From Beverwykella pulmonaria (taxonomy: Eukaryota; Ascomycota; Dothideomycetes; Pleosporales; Melanommataceae), in NCBI GenBank assembly GCA_001599595.1, contig BCHH01000003.1, positions 2,416,263-2,480,262 on the forward strand: a DNA stretch of 64,000 nucleotides, read 5' to 3'. Under the pieces are notes generated by a model that saw only the letters and a list, made by a program, of their open reading frames with translations, ran no database searches and was not told the DNA's origin. The position numbers and the translations under genes were made by a program. Each line of letters starts with the position of its first letter. Within the stretch, counting starts at the first letter, position 1. Of the stretch, positions 10,931-22,219 are shown one piece after another.

Positions 10931-13619
10931 GATGATGGATGGGGTGGTCACGGCCGGCAGGTGCAGCCAAATCCAAACTTTAGGAAGTCTTGAAAAAAAA
11001 AAAAAGGCCACAGGAAAGGTGCTTACCCTTGCAATTCCAAGGGCTAGAGGTTTGTTATGGCTTTTGTAGTCGGCAGAAAAGTGCCGCGTCATGTGGTTAG
11101 CTTATAGAAGCATTCCACAACAGAGTGAGCAAGCAAGGGAAATGTAAGAACAACTGACAAACAACTCCAGGATCACGGAGCGGTTCAGATCAGTGGATCA
11201 AGTGCAACAGTGCTTCTTATATGTTAACTGGGCACCACCAGGGGGTTTAAGAGGTCTATGCCATTGAGCGGTTTGAATAGATGTTAGCAACCCTTCGTAA
11301 GGCGTATATGCCTGGTTGAGAAACGATATATTGAGGAATGTTAACTTATCATATATATAATAGAAAATGAGTATTTTCTAACACTGCAGATGTTTTAAAC
11401 TCGTGTAAGAGGAGGGCAGGTGTAACAACACAGAGTCCTCGTGGGAAACTTTCTTCATTCCTTGTGAGAGTCTTGGTTGAGAACCACAACTCGCACCACC
11501 TCACCAGCAATAGTAAAGGTTTCTAGAGATGAAATTTTCTGTTGTCCAGGAGCATTGTCTTACGCCGAAAGGATACAAAATCATGGTACCTTACCGAAAC
11601 ATGAACTTTCTAATGGCGACGGCCCTTGCGTGTGTCCGAAGAACATCAAGCAAGGGTGGGAAACGGTGACACAGATGATGCCCTACCGCAGAATGAGATG
11701 AGTAAAGCAAGCTTCGTCGCATCAAGACACCAGTGGACCTGGAACGGGAGTTAGAGTATCGCCCAGACCTCTGTCACTCCCACCGAGCGCCTGCGTGTGA
11801 GGGAAAGTGTGTTACTTGGACTATCCTAGATTAACCTTATTGTGACTCCAAGTTTATTGAAGTCGGCGTTGCTCTGATCTTCACATCAACAAATTCTCAG
11901 ACTGGTCATTTGAAACCCTGAGACGAAGATTTGATGTTGGCTGCGAAACAGACACCGCATGACAGCTGCCAGTCGCGTGCCTCGAGTCCTTAAGCGACAT
12001 ACGCCTCTCGCGACATACCAGCCTTATTGTATGTTGCTGGGGCATATGTGGATCAGCACTTGTTGGAATGCAAGGTCCCAAATCATACCAGTCTAACGAG
12101 CAACGTACCCATCGGGACGAAGGTAAATACATAACAACTTCGTTGATCAGTTTACAGTTGCAGGTCATAGACTTTGGTGCTGGTGCGACCACCGCCTACG
12201 CCTTTCCAAGTTGTCTGGTTTAATGGATCGGATTCGGGTCGCTTGCCGAAGGGAAGACCAGTACTGTGCAACGTTTGTTGAACATTGATGTGAAAACTCC
12301 TGGAGTCATGCCATAGAAAGCTTTTGTGCTCCTGAGGCAACAGTGGTGTTGGCGTTGCCACTGTTGCGATTTTGAGGAGGATCAATCATCCAAAAAACCA
12401 AAAAAGACATCTTTGATACAATGACAAATTAGAACTGAAAAACATATGCCCATGAAAATTATGCTAGTGATTCTTAGGAACCAAGAAGCACAAGAGGACA
12501 AGAATATGGTCTTCAGGCTTTAGGATCAAGAGACACCAGGGTTAAGGGATTTGGGGTGATCGATATGCGGAACTGGCGTGTAACCGTTGATCCAAGTTGG
12601 TGATTGACTGAAGAACCAAGAATTCATTGAGAGGATGCCTTACCCTGTGATAAAAAAAAAAAAAAAACACGAGCGGTACATGAGAGGGGCTATCGTGTAA
12701 CCGTCAGACCTGGAACAGGATCTCAGGACCCGAGTCGATATCCCAGTTTCGAGTCTAAAGGCTTCACACTTTCCGCTCTGGCACATCTCCTTCGTCCATA
12801 TCTGTACCAGGAAGTTAATGTACTTGGAAAACGCTTGAGCGATGTTGAATGACTTTTATCACGGGTCAGGAGCCTAGTTGTCCTACGAAGTGGTGAGACT
12901 GTGTATCAACAAGGAATCTGTGACCGTAGATACAAGCATATGTCAGAATTCCATCTGCTCATTGCTTCTCTCGAGTGATGGAGCCCGATAAACTATGCCA
13001 GGTGTCTTCCCATCTACGTGTCAATCTCGTCCACAGCGTGGAAATCATGTTGTAGTGTTCTGTCCTCCACATGATGGTCTGCGCCTGCGTTGGAGTCATC
13101 AGGCCCCCAGTATCGGATACTCAGGTCTATCATGTGTCGAACAACCCAGTTCTCTGTTCGCCGTCTCGGGTATCTTCCAGGCCATTAACCTATTACTATG
13201 GGCTACAATAGCATTAGCAAGCCGAGATCCGACAACACTCTACTGTGAAGATGAAAGTATGCGATTAGTACCTACGAATGTCAGTACAGGAACTCTCCTG
13301 ACCTTTCCAAATTTTTCGCAGCGTGCCACCACACCCAGCAAAATATCAACCCATTCACCGATGTCGTTGACAAGCTCCCCATAAGGCAGAATCAAGCATT
13401 CGCCCGCTAATCCCAAACACGGCTAGCCGTACTCAGGTCTTCTACCCTATTGGTCCGTTCGTTCAGTAGGATCCGCGCTAGGATCGCATCATGCAGCACA
13501 GCTCGAAGCCGCCTAGCCAGAACTTGATCTTCTATGATATGTAGCCTCGCACCTCCACTGGCCCGCTCGTTCAAGACGTCTAGAAGCAGCCCTGTCCGAC
13601 GACGGAGTGTATACTAACG
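10931..13619. other. 2.7 kb gene-free stretch
   Basis: The first few hundred bases form the chitinase promoter side; CATATAAG reads on the minus strand at about 11216-11223. An A tract lies at about 10991-11003 and another at about 12651-12667. Frames at 11881-12385 (minus) and 12995-13384 (plus) show no family motif. In the minus frame around 13385-13250 a short plausible peptide (WVDILLGVVARCEKFGK) ends in a stop. This may be a decayed gene, but I cannot name it. No terminal repeats were found by eye. Confidence 0.45.
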
Positions 13620-15701
13620 ATGGCACAGAACGCATGCACAACCACAGTCGGAAAGAAAGGACAGTTGAGGAAGAAGGTGTGGAAGCCCAAAGCAAAGACG
13701 GGGTGTATTACCTGCAGGTTAGTAGGCTCGCTTTTTTACTCATTTGGGCTGTTGCTGCTGCTGCTAAGGGTGAGACTGGCTCCGGAATTCTCGCACGAGA
13801 GCGTCGAAAGCACTGTTTAGATTAGCGTTTCATCCGCATGGGGAAAGAGCGATGCGGTGCTCTTATGCCCCACAGCTGCAGACGGGATGCTGGGAGCGAG
13901 ATTGAAGTCTTCTCTTGCATGCAATTCTTGCTTTTTACGGCCTAGGAGGATTACCCAGAAACGGTTCAGCTGGCACCAGCATACAGTATAAACCAGCCAC
14001 TTCCCTTCATGGGCTGCTGATCTTCCTGCTACTCTCTCTCTAGGATGGCTCATGGAACTAGCTTGACTAACACTCTTTAGGATCCGGCGCGTGAAATGCG
14101 ACGAAGCAAAGCCGAACTGCAAGCGATGTACCTCAACAGGACGGAAGTGCGATGGCTATACGTCACCAGCGCAATCCCCTCAGCCATACGAGATTGTCCA
14201 CCCCCCTGCACCATTGCCTCTTGCATACGCCATGTCCGGACTTCAACTCGAATCAGCAGAGGAACATGAAGCCTTCCACTTTTTCAAGTGCCATAGCGCA
14301 AACGAACTTTCTGGGTTCTTTGATGCCGCCTTCTGGCAGTTTCAGATCCCCCAGGCATCCCACGCTCTTCCTAGCATCCGACATGCGGTCATTGCCCTGG
14401 CCTCCATGCACCGAAAATTGATCATGGGCCAGGAACCAGTCGTTCCAGATGATGCTTCTGACAAGCAACTTCGATTCGCCCTGCAGCAGTCCAATCAAGC
14501 GATTGCAGCCATCATCAAGTCCTCAGGGCACAAGACTATTGTGGATAAGATGAACGTGATGACGAACTGCATCCTATTCCACTGCTTGGCGTGCATTCAA
14601 GGCCACCAGAGCATGGCCTTTGAGCATCTCCGTAGCGGGCTGAGGATACTCCGAGAAGTCGACGAAGAGCTGGAACGTGGAGCGGAGGATCCAACCGGAC
14701 ACCCGATATCTCTGGACACGCTGCGGTCCATGTTGGTGAATATGGACGTGCAGGCAAGAGGGATCATGAGTGACGATATGTTGGCACAATGGGAGCCCGA
14801 ACCCACACGCCATGTTGTCATGTACCACCTCCCGTTTAGAACGTTTGTTCAAGCTCGCTTTTGCTTCGAGTCGATATTCAACGAATTGGTGGTCTTCGTT
14901 ACAGCACTGGATGCTCATCCGCCAATTCCTAAGGAGGAAATCCAAGAAGCGTACCTGGAGTATCAACGCATTGAGCGTCAATTCACGGCAGGAAGCCATC
15001 GCCTGGACGAGTTCCTCTTGCAGCTTGCCAAAACGGCATCCGAAGCAGACAAGAATTCGATCCTTGGAATTCAGCTCGTCCACGACCAAGTCAAGATATT
15101 CCTGAAGGCATTCGAAGGCTTCAATAGTGAGACGGGGATTGGAAATATTGATTGGGCAATTGAGGACGAGGACATGGAAAAGATACTGGACCTGGCATGT
15201 GAGCTGTTAAAGGCGCCACGAGACCTAACCCTCCCAACTGGCGTAGTTCCCGAGGACTATTACCCTTCTCCAAGAGACAGAAACTACACCTCCGGGATCA
15301 AAATCCCACCCCTTTCAGCTCCCGTCTTCTCGTCTTGCTCTGGGCTGCTGTCAGCTCTATGGGTCGTCACAGCCCGGTCGAGGAACCCTTTCCTCCGCCG
15401 CAGAGCTATTGCATTGTTTCTCAGCTACCCTCGACGGGAAGGCGTGTGGGACAGCATATTGGCAGGTCGAATAGCATTCGAACAGATGAGGTTCGAGGAA
15501 GAGGCTTTGGAGAAGATGTCGGACATGCAGGTTTCTCAACCTGTGTTTGTCGAGCAAAAAGGGCCGATTAAGATGGACTGGAATAGAGTTCGAGATATCG
15601 TTATAGAGTATCCAGAGCTGCGGGTTGCAGAAGTCGAGTTTCGCAACGTACAACAGTATGAAGCGGGTGAGCGAGGTGTAATTAGACAGATTGCCTGGTA
15701 G
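13620..15701 (+). CDS. Zn(II)2Cys6 transcription factor
   Basis: Two exons, 13620-13717 and 14081-15701, give 572 residues. The intron (363 nt, donor GTTAGT, acceptor CTTTAG) falls inside the zinc cluster: joining AG to GATCCGG restores GCITCRIRRVKCDEAKPNC, then KRC and GRKC. This is the canonical C-x2-C-x6-C-x6-C-x2-C-x6-C pattern at residues 29-56. A basic N terminus precedes it. Downstream, the regulatory part begins with YAMSGLQLESAEEHEAFHFF and continues with ALPSIRHAVIALASMHRK, typical of the C6 regulators with the fungal-specific TF domain 2. It is expected to be nuclear and to bind CGG-type sites. The targets are unknown. The neighbouring genes form no metabolic cluster, so a pathway-specific role cannot be read from context. 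Confidence 0.85.
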
Positions 15702-16942
15702 GACAGAGGAATGGGAATGCCTCTTGTTTCCTGGTAGCTTTTGCTTTCCATCTTGTTTACTGTTCCGAGATGTACTACCTTCTCTCCTGCATAGGCAGTG
15801 CCCAGGCTGGCAGATACAGCGGGGCGACGTGGAGCTGGCAGAATCCGTTGACATCTGGCAAGAATAGACTATAGCTTATCTTGACGTCTTCCACTCTTCT
15901 TCGTTGCCGCGAGTCTCATGCATGTAAGACGCAAGGCGTCGTGGACGCTGCGATGCGTGTGGTGGGGAGGGATCGATGGCGCAGGCTGCATCTCCCGATG
16001 GGTGGAACCATGGCGCGACTTCCCATCTACCTCAACGGTTTGCATCTCGGCTCCACCGAGCGCCTGCTGCGACGACAAGCGAAGAAGGAAGGGCCTGACA
16101 CGTGATCGGGACTCGCGAAAAGCGACCAGGGCTTGAAAAGGAGGCGGGGCGCGGGCGGAACGCAGAAGTAAGCTTCGGCCAATCATATGCGGCAGCGCAA
16201 TTGAGGAGGTTGGGAGGTGGCTGGGAGCTCTCCCAAGCTGGCGACCAGCATGGATCCCTCAGCTGAGAAAATGCCTCTACGCACAGTGCTCGATGCACTA
16301 TCACCGGGTGCATAAGGAAGCCCAGACGCGTCCAATTGCAACGCTCCACGAGTGAAGATGTCCCAGCCGGCCCACAGGCGGAGTCGAGGTGGAGCTGCAT
16401 CGGACCTCAAGACAGTCCGGCCAGCCAAAGGGGGCGCCCCATTGCTCAATGGCGCGGGCAGCGATCACCACAGCGACAACCGTCGCCATGGCAAGGCTCG
16501 AGCCGCGCACAATTGGCTTGGTTGCACGAGATGAGATGGCCAGCATCGCGATGCCGCGGTGCGAGCGCTGGGGGCCGATTTGAGATTGCGGCGCTGCGAA
16601 AGGGGCATTTGCGACGCGCGCTAAGGCGCCATGTAAACACGGCTAGGCCCAATCGGCACAGCTCTTGCCCAACCTCCCCTGCCCCCGCCCGTGAAACCGA
16701 GCACAACAAGTCCCCCGGGCTGACGGCCTACTTCAACTCTCCCCTCTTTCACCGAACCATCCCTCCTCCACTCACCACCCCGCTACACGCATCCAATTGC
16801 AATTCTTCACGTTTCCGCACCTCGTTCTTGAAGCTGGCGTCCCTCACGAACACCTCCATTCCCCCCTTCTTCTCCGCGTGAGATAGCCTCTCAAAGGAGC
16901 CAAGAAGTTCTTTCTTGTCTTCCTTTCGAATTGTTCTCGTAA
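15702..16942. promoter_or_regulatory. intergenic region with the likely hex1 promoter
   Basis: No gene is supported at 15702-16630. Frames here are GC-rich shadows. CCAAT boxes lie at 16650-16653 (CCAATCGG) and, on the minus strand, near 16511-16516 (CAATTGG). TGTAAACA, a forkhead-type site, lies at 16632-16639. A long CT-rich tract at about 16734-16790 resembles the transcription-start region of highly expressed fungal genes. The last ATG on the plus strand before hex1 is at 16631-16633. Confidence 0.5.
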
Positions 16943-17980
16943 CGGTTCGAGAGGCATTCAAGAAGGAACGCCGCGACTCCCGCCAACCTGGACTTTGACG
17001 CCCGCGTACCGATACCCTTCAGTGTCTTCCCGTCCTCGTACCGGAGTGACGCTGTCACCACAGAAACTGCAACCCAAGTCAAGGTAGAAGGCGAAGCAAA
17101 GCTACCTTCGAAGCCTTCGCACATCGGACGGGAAGGTCACGAAGAAGAGGACTACGAATCCTTCTCTGCTACCCTTCCGCCGCCTGCCACCCGCCGCGAC
17201 ACCCGCTTCAAGGAGGAGGTCCGCGTCTACGAAGAAGACCGTGTCCGCCGTCCCGCCCAGCGCCGCGAGGAGATCCACATCCACGAAGAGCACCGCGTCA
17301 AGGAGCCCGAGCAGCGCGCCTTCCAGCAGCGACCGCACCAGCAGCCCGAGCAGCGTCGAGAGCGTGTCCAGTTCGAAGCGAAAACTACCCACAACAAGTG
17401 AGTCTATTCCTCTTTAGCTCGGCACGAATCAGTGTCAGCACAAAACGCACCACAACAAGCCCCTGAGCTTGGCGAGAAAAAGCCACTGGTGCGCTTAGCC
17501 TTTTAGCTTTATTGTTGTCCGAGCGACAGCCGGTCTCCACTTTTTATCGACCTACTCTTCCTTGCACACAAGCTGACCTTCCCCTTCTTCCTTCACAGCT
17601 ACCAGCAACCTTATCAACGCTACGTCGGCAGTCAACTCGAAGTCCAAGACAGGACTTACGACAGAGAGTTCAACACTGTCCACGGCCCTGCCACCGACTC
17701 CTCTCCCTCCCAGGTCGACATCTCTGAACGCCAGTTCCGAGAACGCACCCGTCCCATCGCCGCCGGTTACACTGCCGAGCACACCAGCCTCAACACTTCC
17801 CCCAATTACGAGCAAGCCACCAGCTACACCAAAGAGGCCTTCACCTCCAAGCACGACACCCTTCCTTCTCAACGTCGTGAGCTTGACCTCGTCGACAGCC
17901 GCTACCCATCCCGATCAGAGGTTCGAGTAGAAAAGACTACTCGTTCCACGGTTGACGCCCCCAAGAAGTACAAGCGTGAT
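16943..17980 (+). other. in-frame open 5' extension of hex1 lacking any ATG
   Basis: After a TAA at 16940-16942 the frame stays open through 17397. There a GT-AG intron (17398-17598; GTGAGT to CACAG) joins it in phase to 17599-17980 and on into the Hex1 start codon. This gives about 279 codons without a stop, rich in Arg, Glu and His (RFKEEVRVYEEDRV, REEIHIHEEHRVKE). No ATG occurs in any frame from 16634 to 17980. A CTG at 16988-16990 is in frame with A at -3 and G at +4 and could start a 525-residue isoform. Alternatively a 321-nt intron (16633-16953) could split an ATG as AT|G and give 537 residues. Codon use looks coding. Which start is used, or whether the extension is translated, is open. 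Confidence 0.6.
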
Positions 17981-18766
17981 ATGGGATATTACGACGAAGA
18001 CGGACACTACCACTCGTTCCGCCACGGTCTCCACAAGGCAGCTGAACGTGTCCTCCACCCCATCCACGGTTCCCGTCACCACCACTCCCACGCCCACTCT
18101 CACACCGGCTCTTCTCACCACGACAACCGCGAGGAAGTTGTAGTCAAGGAAAAGTACACCACTACCTCCTCTGCCCCAGCTCCTGCCCCTGTCCGTACCC
18201 GCTCCGTCGTCTCCGTCTCTCGTCCCGTCGAGAGATCCACTGAGAGAGTCCGCACCGCCGAATTCAGCGCCGCCGCTCCCGCCCCGGTTTCCCGCATCCC
18301 AACCCGCACCATGGCTCCTCCCAACACCATCACCATCCCGTGCCACCACATCCGCATTGGCGATCTCCTGATCCTCCAGGGCCGCCCTTGCCAGGTCATC
18401 CGCATCACCACCTCCTCCCAGACTGGTCAGCACCGTTACCTCGGTGTGGACCTGTTCACCAAGCAGCTTCATGAGGAGTCCAGCTTCATCTCCAACCCGG
18501 CCCCGTCCGTCGTTGTTCAAAACATGCTCGGCCCTGTCTTCAAGCAGTATCGTGTTCTTGACATCCGCGAGGATGGCCGTGTCGTCGCCATGACCGAGAC
18601 TGGCGATGTCAAGCAGGGTCTCCCCGTTCTTGACCAGAGCAGCCTCCTCAACCGCCTGACCGAGTCCTTCGACAACGGCCGTGGCAGCATCCGTATCCTC
18701 GTCATCTCTGATGAGGGTCAGGAAATGGCTGTCGACTATAAGGTTGTTCACGGATCGAGGTTGTAA
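17981..18766 (+). CDS. hex1: Woronin-body major protein Hex1
   Basis: From the first ATG of the transcript region this is a 261-residue protein beginning MGYYDEDGHYHSF, as Hex1 proteins commonly do. A His- and Ser-rich linker to about residue 110 is followed by the conserved core: TITIPCHHIRIGDLLILQGR, then RYLGVDLFTKQLHEESSF and MLGPVFKQYRVLD, an eIF5A-like two-domain fold. It ends in the peroxisomal signal SRL. Hex1 self-assembles into crystalline cores inside peroxisomes that become Woronin bodies and plug septal pores after wounding. It is restricted to Pezizomycotina, which places the organism. The linker is longer than in the Hex1 proteins I remember, and the open frame continues upstream, so a longer isoform is likely. 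After the stop, a GTAAGT at 18784 could start a 3' UTR intron. Confidence 0.95.
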   Translation: MGYYDEDGHYHSFRHGLHKAAERVLHPIHGSRHHHSHAHSHTGSSHHDNREEVVVKEKYTTTSSAPAPAPVRTRSVVSVSRPVERSTERVRTAEFSAAAPAPVSRIPTRTMAPPNTITIPCHHIRIGDLLILQGRPCQVIRITTSSQTGQHRYLGVDLFTKQLHEESSFISNPAPSVVVQNMLGPVFKQYRVLDIREDGRVVAMTETGDVKQGLPVLDQSSLLNRLTESFDNGRGSIRILVISDEGQEMAVDYKVVHGSRL

Positions 18767-19473
18767 ACTAGTATCTACTCAATGGTAAGTTATACCCACT
18801 ACACCTTGATTGTTCCTTCGCTAAACGGGTCAGGTCGTAATCGAATCTTCTTGTGTCAAACCATCTAGGAGTTTGCTTCCAACCGACCAATCCTTTCCCA
18901 AATTGTGTTCATAAACTTTCTACCCTCAAGGTCCTTAACTCGGTCACTGCCATCTAGCCCTCGGGCATTGGTCGGCGTTCTGAACGTGGGCCGATGTCTC
19001 TGGGTTAGCATTTGCTACCTTCTCGTCTTGTATAGCAACTGGCGTACTAATCTTTGGTTCGGGTGGCTTGAAAAGGGAAGCTACATCTGTGGATAGTTTA
19101 ATGAATGGAGTCCTTGCTTATAATTCATTTTGCGCCTTTTGTGACTTCCATTCGTTGTGATACAAACTCGCCCCTGTTTCAGTCTTTTGTTTTTTTCTAT
19201 CCTCACCTGTCGTTTTTAGCGTGTACGTTGTCATGTCGTGTTCCAGTTCCGTCCGAAGCCTACCTTCAGAGCTACCCCGCTTTCACCACGATGCTCGTCC
19301 ACGAACATGCCGTCTTTGTTCCCCCACTTCACATTGGGACCTCGGGCGCAACACAACTATATTAACAACAATCGCGATCCAATTCTTCGTGAGACTCTCT
19401 TCCGATTTCTAGTCTCTCTTTGGATTGCAATTGTCAAATTTCAGCCTTACTTCACTGTGCATACCTACTGACC
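18767..19473. other. intergenic: hex1 3' region and oxygenase promoter
   Basis: A possible 3' UTR intron begins at GTAAGT (18784), with a candidate acceptor CATCTAG near 18869. The remaining sequence is pyrimidine-rich toward the next gene. I see no other gene. Confidence 0.45.
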
Positions 19474-20832
19474 ATGGCACACTCAGACTACACTTCTCCC
19501 TCCCCGCCAGTCGAAGCGTTTAGCGATCTGCCTCCGTTTCCAGATACCGTGCCAACAGCGCCACTGCTACGCATCTCGTTGCGGAAACTGCTCGCGCAGG
19601 ACCTAGAGGAGACGGAGAGATGTTGGCGCGCGTGCTGTGAGTTGGGATTTTTCTATTTAGATCTCCGAGGCTCAGGCTCGGATCAAGATGGTGGGATTGG
19701 AGAGAGGTTGCTGCGGGATGCAGACAAGCTGTTTGAAGTCATGAAAGGTTTCTTTGACCTGCCAGTAGAAGAGAAGGTCAAGTATGATTTTAAAGATGAC
19801 GGGAGTTACTTTGGGTATAAAGGGTACGGGGAGGGGATCGTGGATCGCATGGGGACGAGGGATAGGAATGAGTTTTATAATGTACGTGTGCTCTTACTTC
19901 CTTCGTTAATAACGTATGAGGAGAAATGCAGGCGTGTATTGGATATAGGGTGCTGCTATTAGGTACCGTGCAGCTTGGTAGGGGGGAAATTGCGCCTTTT
20001 GCCCCAATGCCTGGATCTGCTGTTCACTCCTGTCAATTTCCTCGAGCGCGGGAACACATCTCCTGACAGACTTGCTCTGACACTTCTCCAGATCTCGAAG
20101 GACGATATCCTAGGGCTATCTGATAGGCTACCCTCCCCGTCCGTCCTCAACTCACACCGTGACCTGTACACCTCGTACATCCATACTTCGCACACGCTGT
20201 GCATGCTCATAACCTCCCTCCTCTCCTCACGCCTCCCCCTCACGCCCACCGTGCGTGCCTCTGGCGGTCTATCATCCCTCCACAACCTAGACGCTTGCTC
20301 AGGCGACCAGATCCGCTTTGTCAAAGCCCCTCCCCAGCAAATTGACAGCAAGGCCGTAGCACTCGGCGAACACACAGACTTTGGTAGCGTAACCGTCCTC
20401 TTCAATCGACTCGGCGGACTACAAGTCCGGCTCCCCTCTCACATCCCCGCTGTTCCACCTAGCAACCCCTCTTCTCAACTTTCCTCGCAGGAGCTATGCA
20501 GAGATGGCTGGGCGTACATCCGGCCGCTACCCAACCACTGCATTATCAATCTCGGGGACGCGATGGTGAAATTCTCGAATGGGACGCTCAGGAGCAATAT
20601 CCATCGGGTTGTGGCGCCGCCCGGGGAGCAAGGGCGGGAGACGAGGTACAGTCTTGTGTATTTTTGCCGACCGGGGGATGAGATTAAGTTAAGGAGTTTG
20701 GTTGATGGGGACGAGGGGAAGGAAGAGGGGGTAACGGCGAAAGAGTGGATTCTTAGGAGGGCGCTGGGGAGACGGGGGGTTGGGGGGTGGGAGAAGAGTG
20801 CGGGCACAGAGGGGGTGAGTATGAGAGCTTGA
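19474..20832 (+). CDS. 2-oxoglutarate/Fe(II)-dependent oxygenase, isopenicillin-N-synthase-like family
   Basis: Two exons, 19474-19881 and 20092-20832, encode 382 residues. The start at 19474 has the context GACCATGG. The N-terminal DIOX_N part contains LRISLRKLL, the ERCWRACCELGFFYLDLRG segment and FFDLPVEEKVKY. The catalytic jelly roll has GEHTDFGSVTVLF (iron ligands His230 and Asp232), SNIHRVV (His307) and RYSLVYF (Arg321, Ser323, the 2-oxoglutarate anchor), so the active site is complete. Such fungal enzymes hydroxylate or oxidise small molecules and are mostly of unknown substrate. No backbone biosynthetic gene lies nearby, so I do not assign a pathway. Single 210-nt intron; expected cytosolic. 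Confidence 0.85.
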
Positions 20833-21165
20833 GATGCACGTGAGTACGGAGAATCTAGTCGCGAGCGAGGAATCCCCAGACAATATTTGTTGGTGTAATA
20901 ACAGTGGCTTTGGAAGATACAGATGTGCTGGAATTACTCCACGCATTCCAAAATAGTTGAATCATTGATATTATGCTTAAACACTAAGCCGCCTTCGTCC
21001 GCTCATCATGTCCATACAAAAGCAACCCTCAAACCCAAAGGTAATAATGTACACCATACTAAAACTCCTATATCCCGACCCCCCCTCTTCCCGCATCCCT
21101 TTCTCCAAAAGCCAGTTCTCCCTACGTACTCCCACCCCCACCGCCGCACCCAAGGAAACCCCGTG
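20833..21165. other. tail-to-tail intergenic region
   Basis: It separates the convergent oxygenase and the following minus-strand gene. Nothing recognisable beyond 3' sequence. Confidence 0.5.
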
Positions 21166-21981
21166 CTAGCTACCATTGTAATCGGGCCCCCGATGTCTCG
21201 CAAACTTCGGATCCGTATATCGTCCGCCCAACTTCTCTGTCTTCTCGACCCCAAACGCAGCCCACAGCCTCGCGGCCCACAAGGAAAGCACCACCTCGCG
21301 CCACATCTGATCTAGCTCCATGGACAACTCAATCGTTGGCACCACTGCCCCACCGTTCACCTTCAATACCTCCGTCGCAACCACCTTCCCGCTCGCATCT
21401 TTCCACTCCGAGGCCTCCATCTCCTTCTTCCGATTCAACTTCACGCTGCCGAATCTACCCACCCTCTTACTTGTCAACACCGCTATCCCTTTGGTCCCGC
21501 TGCCAACTTTCGCTACATGCCTGACCTCCCACCTCCCCCTGCTAGTTCTAAACTTCATCTCCAGTACGCCCGGCAGACAACTCCTTCTTTTCCCCTGCAT
21601 GTGGTACTCGTTATCCAGCAGTGGGGGATCATTGACTTCGTATAGTGTCGCACTCCGATCAAAGGCTATCGGTGCCGAATTTGCAGCTGCGAGCGCTACT
21701 TCTTTTGCGGCTAGTCGACGGATGCGGAAGTAGGGCCCGCGTTGGTCGAGAGGGGAAGAGAGCTGATAGCATGGTCCGCTGGGCGTGTGGATAAACGTGC
21801 CGTAGATCATGAATGTTGTTTGGGCAGCATCGAGAACGGCGTAGGCAGGGGGCTCATCTTCGAGATGAGGCTGCGGGGGAGGAGGGAGTAGCGCGTTGGC
21901 TTCAGCGTATGTGGGTATTTGTTCGTTCATATCAGTTTGATTTGGTACGGGATGGACATCGTATACGGTTGCATGTTGCAT
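21166..21981 (-). CDS. conserved-looking fungal protein of unknown function
   Basis: A 271-residue intronless protein starting at the ATG at 21981. I do not recognise a named family with certainty. The N terminus (about 1-50) is Pro-rich and disordered, with an EPPAYAV segment like a PPxY ligand of WW-domain ubiquitin ligases. The middle (55-220) is a run of short strands: TFMIYGTFIHT, CYQLSSPL, GPYFRIRRL, TLYEVNDP, WEVRHVAKV, KGIAVLTSKRV. This resembles the beta-rich Tubby/LURP-one-like folds used by fungal phospholipid-binding proteins; that resemblance is an impression, not a match. A single Trp-rich helix follows (MWREVVLSLWAARLWAAF). There is no signal peptide or membrane span, so it is likely intracellular. 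Confidence 0.65.
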   Translation of the reverse strand: MQHATVYDVHPVPNQTDMNEQIPTYAEANALLPPPPQPHLEDEPPAYAVLDAAQTTFMIYGTFIHTPSGPCYQLSSPLDQRGPYFRIRRLAAKEVALAAANSAPIAFDRSATLYEVNDPPLLDNEYHMQGKRRSCLPGVLEMKFRTSRGRWEVRHVAKVGSGTKGIAVLTSKRVGRFGSVKLNRKKEMEASEWKDASGKVVATEVLKVNGGAVVPTIELSMELDQMWREVVLSLWAARLWAAFGVEKTEKLGGRYTDPKFARHRGPDYNGS

Positions 21982-22219
21982 TGAGGATGTGTGTGACTTA
22001 AATATTCTTTCAGAGGAGGTGGGTAGGAGGTTCGGTGAGAGTCGCAGGTAGTAGCTGAATTAGGTAGTGATACAAGTGTCATGGGGCTGTGCAGTGGTGT
22101 TTAGTTTTGTGTTGTTTCGACTGGCGCGACGTCTGACGTAGGAGCTTCGTGAGCCGAGGAAGGTCCAATCACACACAACGCCGAGTCACCCTCTTGAGCG
22201 GTTTCCAACCTACGCAATT

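Noticed and set aside
11881..12385. Overlapping minus-strand frames of 77-103 codons
   Set aside because: No domain, no consistent splice sites, composition like flanking DNA.
12651..12667. A tract as the tail of a retroposed element
   Set aside because: No coding remnant or target-site duplication could be seen next to it.
19474..20832. Secondary-metabolite cluster around the oxygenase and the Zn2Cys6 regulator
   Set aside because: No polyketide, peptide or terpene synthase, transporter or other tailoring enzyme nearby; neighbours are housekeeping genes.
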